Source: Spirulinaceae cyanobacterium SM2_1_0 (lineage in GTDB: Bacteria; Cyanobacteriota; Cyanobacteriia; Cyanobacteriales; Spirulinaceae). From it: DNA of 64,000 nt. The position numbers and the translations under genes were made by a program. The notes below the pieces were generated by a model that did no database searches, was not told where the DNA came from, and saw only the letters and a list, made by a program, of their open reading frames with translations. This document shows, piece after piece, positions 62,066 through 64,000 of the stretch (its first letter is position 1; each line of letters begins with the position of its first letter). The stretch is from NCBI GenBank assembly GCA_012031265.1, contig JAAUTY010000014.1, forward strand, positions 1 to 64,000. Reading direction: 5' to 3'.

Positions 62066-62563
62066 ATGTTTCGACCCCAACGCATTGAACCCGGCCCCGG
62101 CCAAGAATCAGTCTGGGATTATCCGCGCCCGGCGATCGCCCAGCCCTCAGACAAGCACGTCGAGATCGTCTACAACGGCGTCACCATCGCCGACAGCCAC
62201 CGTCCCTATCGCGTGCTGGAGACGAGTCATCCACCCACCTACTATCTGCCGCCGGAGGACGTGAAGCTGGAGTATTTTCAGCCCACGGCGCGTCGCACCC
62301 TCTGCGAGTGGAAAGGCGCAGCGCGCTACTACACGCTCCAAGTCGGCGACCAGGTGTTGACGGAGGTGGCCTGGAGCTATCCCGAACCGACACCAAATTT
62401 TGCGGCGCTCAAGGACTACATCGCGGTCTACCCCGGTCGGATGGAGGCTTGCTATGTCAATGGTGAGCGCGTGCAAGCCCAAGCGGGCGATTTCTACGGC
62501 GGTTGGATCACCAGTGAGATTGTCGGCCCGTTCAAAGGGTCAGCGGGGACTTGGGGTTGGTGA
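62066..62563 (+). CDS. DUF427 domain protein
   Basis: A soluble protein of 165 residues. DUF427 is visible in HVEIVYNGVTIADSHRPYRVLETSHPPTYYLPPEDV in pieces, CEWKGAARYYTL and VAWSYPEPTPNFAALKDYIAVYPGRMEAC. The C-terminus has FYGGWITSEIVGPFKGSAGTWGW. The family is beta-rich; no enzymatic function is assigned with confidence. Tandem with the preceding gene at about 100 bp, possibly co-transcribed. Confidence 0.88.
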   Translation: MFRPQRIEPGPGQESVWDYPRPAIAQPSDKHVEIVYNGVTIADSHRPYRVLETSHPPTYYLPPEDVKLEYFQPTARRTLCEWKGAARYYTLQVGDQVLTEVAWSYPEPTPNFAALKDYIAVYPGRMEACYVNGERVQAQAGDFYGGWITSEIVGPFKGSAGTWGW

Positions 62564-62653
62564 GTCTCAATGCCACTCGCCAGCCAAGACCCGGTTGCGG
62601 CGAGAAACTGAGCTTTTGAGCTGAAGTTGTCTGAGCGGTTCAGGGTTGGCTAT

Positions 62654-63727
62654 TCACGGCTGGCGAATAACAGCGGTGAGCCAAGTTTCCAGGCGATCGC
62701 CCAACGCCGTCAAAGAAAACTCCTGCTCGGCTTGACGACGACAGGCGTTGCGGTCGAGGCGCTCAAGTTGGCCAATGGCGGCAACGAGACCGGCAACACT
62801 ATCGGGTTCGACGAGAAAGCCGGTTTCGCCATCGCGGACGATCTCCGCTGGCCCGCCGCGACGATAGGCCACCACGGGCACACCGCAAGCCAGCGCTTCA
62901 ATAGCAACATTGCCAAAGGCCTCGACCCAGCGCGGTGTCACCAATAGCGCTAGGCTGTTGCTGAGGACTTGTTGCAGCTTGTCCGTGGGGAGAAAGCCGA
63001 GATAGTCAAAGTCGGCGTCTGGATAGGCGGCTTGCAACTGTTGCCAGTAGGTGTGGTCTTGTAGCTTGCCACAAATTTTTAGGGGCAAGTTGGCCTGTTG
63101 CGCGGCTTGGATGGCGTCTTCTAGCGCCTTTTCGGGGGCAATGCGGCCGACCCAAGCGAGTTGCGCGGATGGGCGATCGCCAAACTGATAACGCTCCAAA
63201 TCAATCGCGTTGCTGAGGCAAGTGTAAGGCGGCAACTTGCCAAAGGTTGCGGCTTGCGCGTGGCTGTGGAAAGCGAGAGCGATGGGATGGTAGCGGGCGA
63301 GAGTGGCGATCGCCCGATCCATCGCCTCATTCAGCGAAGCCATACTGACCAAGTGGGCAACGGGCGTGCGGAAAAAAGGCGTCAGATAGAGCGGCAACCA
63401 GTCGTAGGCAAAATTGAGCAACAAGTCGTAATTGGCCTGCTCACGCTGCGCCCAAGCCCACATATTCGCCAAGACCGAATGGGGCGGCATCGTGATTGGG
63501 GTCAGGCGGGCTTGGGTTTGGGCAGGAACATGCGGGGTGCCCTCGATCGCGACCACCTCCAGCCCTGGCAAGCGTGAACCACTGGGCGCACAAACCTGCA
63601 CCTGATGTCCGCGCCGCTGTAACTCGCGCCCACAGTTAGCCAACGTCAGCTCCACACCCCCCCCGGCACCCGATCCAAGCGCGCCGACCGGGGTAGATAG
63701 GAGTAACAGGCGCAAACGGTTTAGCAT
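62654..63727 (-). CDS. Glycosyltransferase family 4 protein
   Basis: A GT-B-fold retaining glycosyltransferase, 357 residues. N-terminal domain: GGVELTLANCGRELQRRGHQVQVC, the acceptor side. C-terminal nucleotide-sugar domain: WVGRIAPEKALEDAIQAA, LPLKICGKL, YLGFLPTDKLQQVLSNSLALLVTPRWVEAFGNVAIEALACGVPVVAYRRGGPAEIV, in pieces, with the E-x7-E motif (EAFGNVAIEAL). The sugar and acceptor are unknown. Near (15 bp) the HEAT-repeat gene on the same strand, upstream of it in transcription. Confidence 0.9.
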   Translation of the reverse strand: MLNRLRLLLLSTPVGALGSGAGGGVELTLANCGRELQRRGHQVQVCAPSGSRLPGLEVVAIEGTPHVPAQTQARLTPITMPPHSVLANMWAWAQREQANYDLLLNFAYDWLPLYLTPFFRTPVAHLVSMASLNEAMDRAIATLARYHPIALAFHSHAQAATFGKLPPYTCLSNAIDLERYQFGDRPSAQLAWVGRIAPEKALEDAIQAAQQANLPLKICGKLQDHTYWQQLQAAYPDADFDYLGFLPTDKLQQVLSNSLALLVTPRWVEAFGNVAIEALACGVPVVAYRRGGPAEIVRDGETGFLVEPDSVAGLVAAIGQLERLDRNACRRQAEQEFSLTALGDRLETWLTAVIRQP

Positions 63728-63742
63728 CGGTTCTGCGAGCAG

Positions 63743-64000
63743 CTAACTGGGGGGAGCATGGCGATCGCCCTGGGCAATATGGTTGGGGACGCGAATGTTG
63801 TTGAGTTGTCCCAATGCCCAGCGCGCCGTCTCTTGCACATCGGGATCAGGATCATCGGTGGCGTAGTAGATCAACTGGCTGAGTTGGGCGACCAATTCGT
63901 AAATGCGCGTCAGATCCCGGATCGCATTTTTCCGCACATGGGCGTCGTCGTCCTGGAGCGACAGGGCGAGGGCACGGTTCATCGGCTTCAGGGCGCGGGT
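63743..64000 (-). CDS. HEAT-repeat protein, cut by the window edge
   Basis: The C-terminal part of a longer protein: the frame stays open through the last base of the window (TRALKPMNRALA precedes the first in-window ATG). Two helical repeats can be made out, DDDAHVRKNAIRDLTRIYEL and DDPDPDVQETARWALGQL, with the typical HEAT pattern. HEAT-repeat proteins in cyanobacteria include phycobilin lyases and scaffold proteins; nothing here identifies this one. Confidence 0.75.
   Translation of the reverse strand, partial: TRALKPMNRALALSLQDDDAHVRKNAIRDLTRIYELVAQLSQLIYYATDDPDPDVQETARWALGQLNNIRVPNHIAQGDRHAPPS

Overview
The window comes from a cyanobacterial chromosome. It carries psbX, ycf66, a CpcT-type phycobilin lyase, SipA, biliverdin reductase, two plant-type ferredoxins and several cyanobacteria-specific families, and the HIP1 octamer GCGATCGC is scattered densely through coding and non-coding DNA. 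Base composition is high-GC, except for one AT-richer island at about 36.7-39.6 kb. I cannot name the genus from sequence alone. Gene order looks like ordinary cyanobacterial housekeeping DNA: short transcription units, frequent strand switches and few operons.

Layout: 0-10 kb: a two-domain lipoprotein, methionyl-tRNA synthetase (frameshifted), a YihY/BrkB membrane protein, a coiled-coil protein overlapping apolipoprotein N-acyltransferase, MsrP, a B12-binding radical SAM protein and a Uma2 protein. 10-23 kb: a transposase remnant, an unknown secreted protein, a GST, rplY, purA, adenosine deaminase (frameshifted), an ABC ATPase (frameshifted), a GST plus TetR pair with matching palindromic operators, a sensor kinase, efp, accB and an ArsR regulator. 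23-36 kb: sppA, an FMN-binding oxidase-like protein, cpcT, an aminotransferase, a short NfeD-like protein, two TolB-like lipoproteins, ycf66, psbX, a YggT protein, a ferredoxin, a calcium-type P-ATPase and a DUF3727 protein. 36.7-39.6 kb: a restriction-modification island with a wrecked endonuclease and an intact DNA methyltransferase. 40-51 kb: an ABC-2 exporter, a histidine phosphatase, bvdR (frameshifted), petF, a ClC-CBS-USP fusion and a tandem duplication of a Uma2 gene. 50-64 kb: TldE/PmbA, hisH, molbindin, rlmH, a parvulin-type protein, CbiG C-terminal domain, sipA, two TVP38 genes beside arsS, a caspase-like lipoprotein divergent from an outer-membrane-like protein, a DUF427 protein, a glycosyltransferase and the edge of a HEAT-repeat protein.

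Three things stand out. (1) Five genes (metG, add, an ABC ATPase, bvdR and the endonuclease) are each broken by the loss of exactly one base. Four of these are genes one expects to be intact, so systematic one-base deletions in the assembly are the first explanation to test. The endonuclease also has an in-frame stop, so it looks truly dead. (2) Regulatory and structural DNA not explained by genes includes a 22-bp perfect palindrome and a near copy flanking a TetR gene, a palindromic MITE-like element, dispersed repeats, and vestiges of a transposase and of an ABC exporter. (3) Several proteins have unusual features: a ClC protein with Arg in place of the gating Glu, a methyltransferase with a homing-endonuclease-associated repeat at its end, and a tryptophan-rich helical repeat shared by a parvulin-like protein and a caspase-like lipoprotein.

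No tRNA, rRNA or CRISPR array was recognised. All family assignments come from reading translated motifs; no database was searched.
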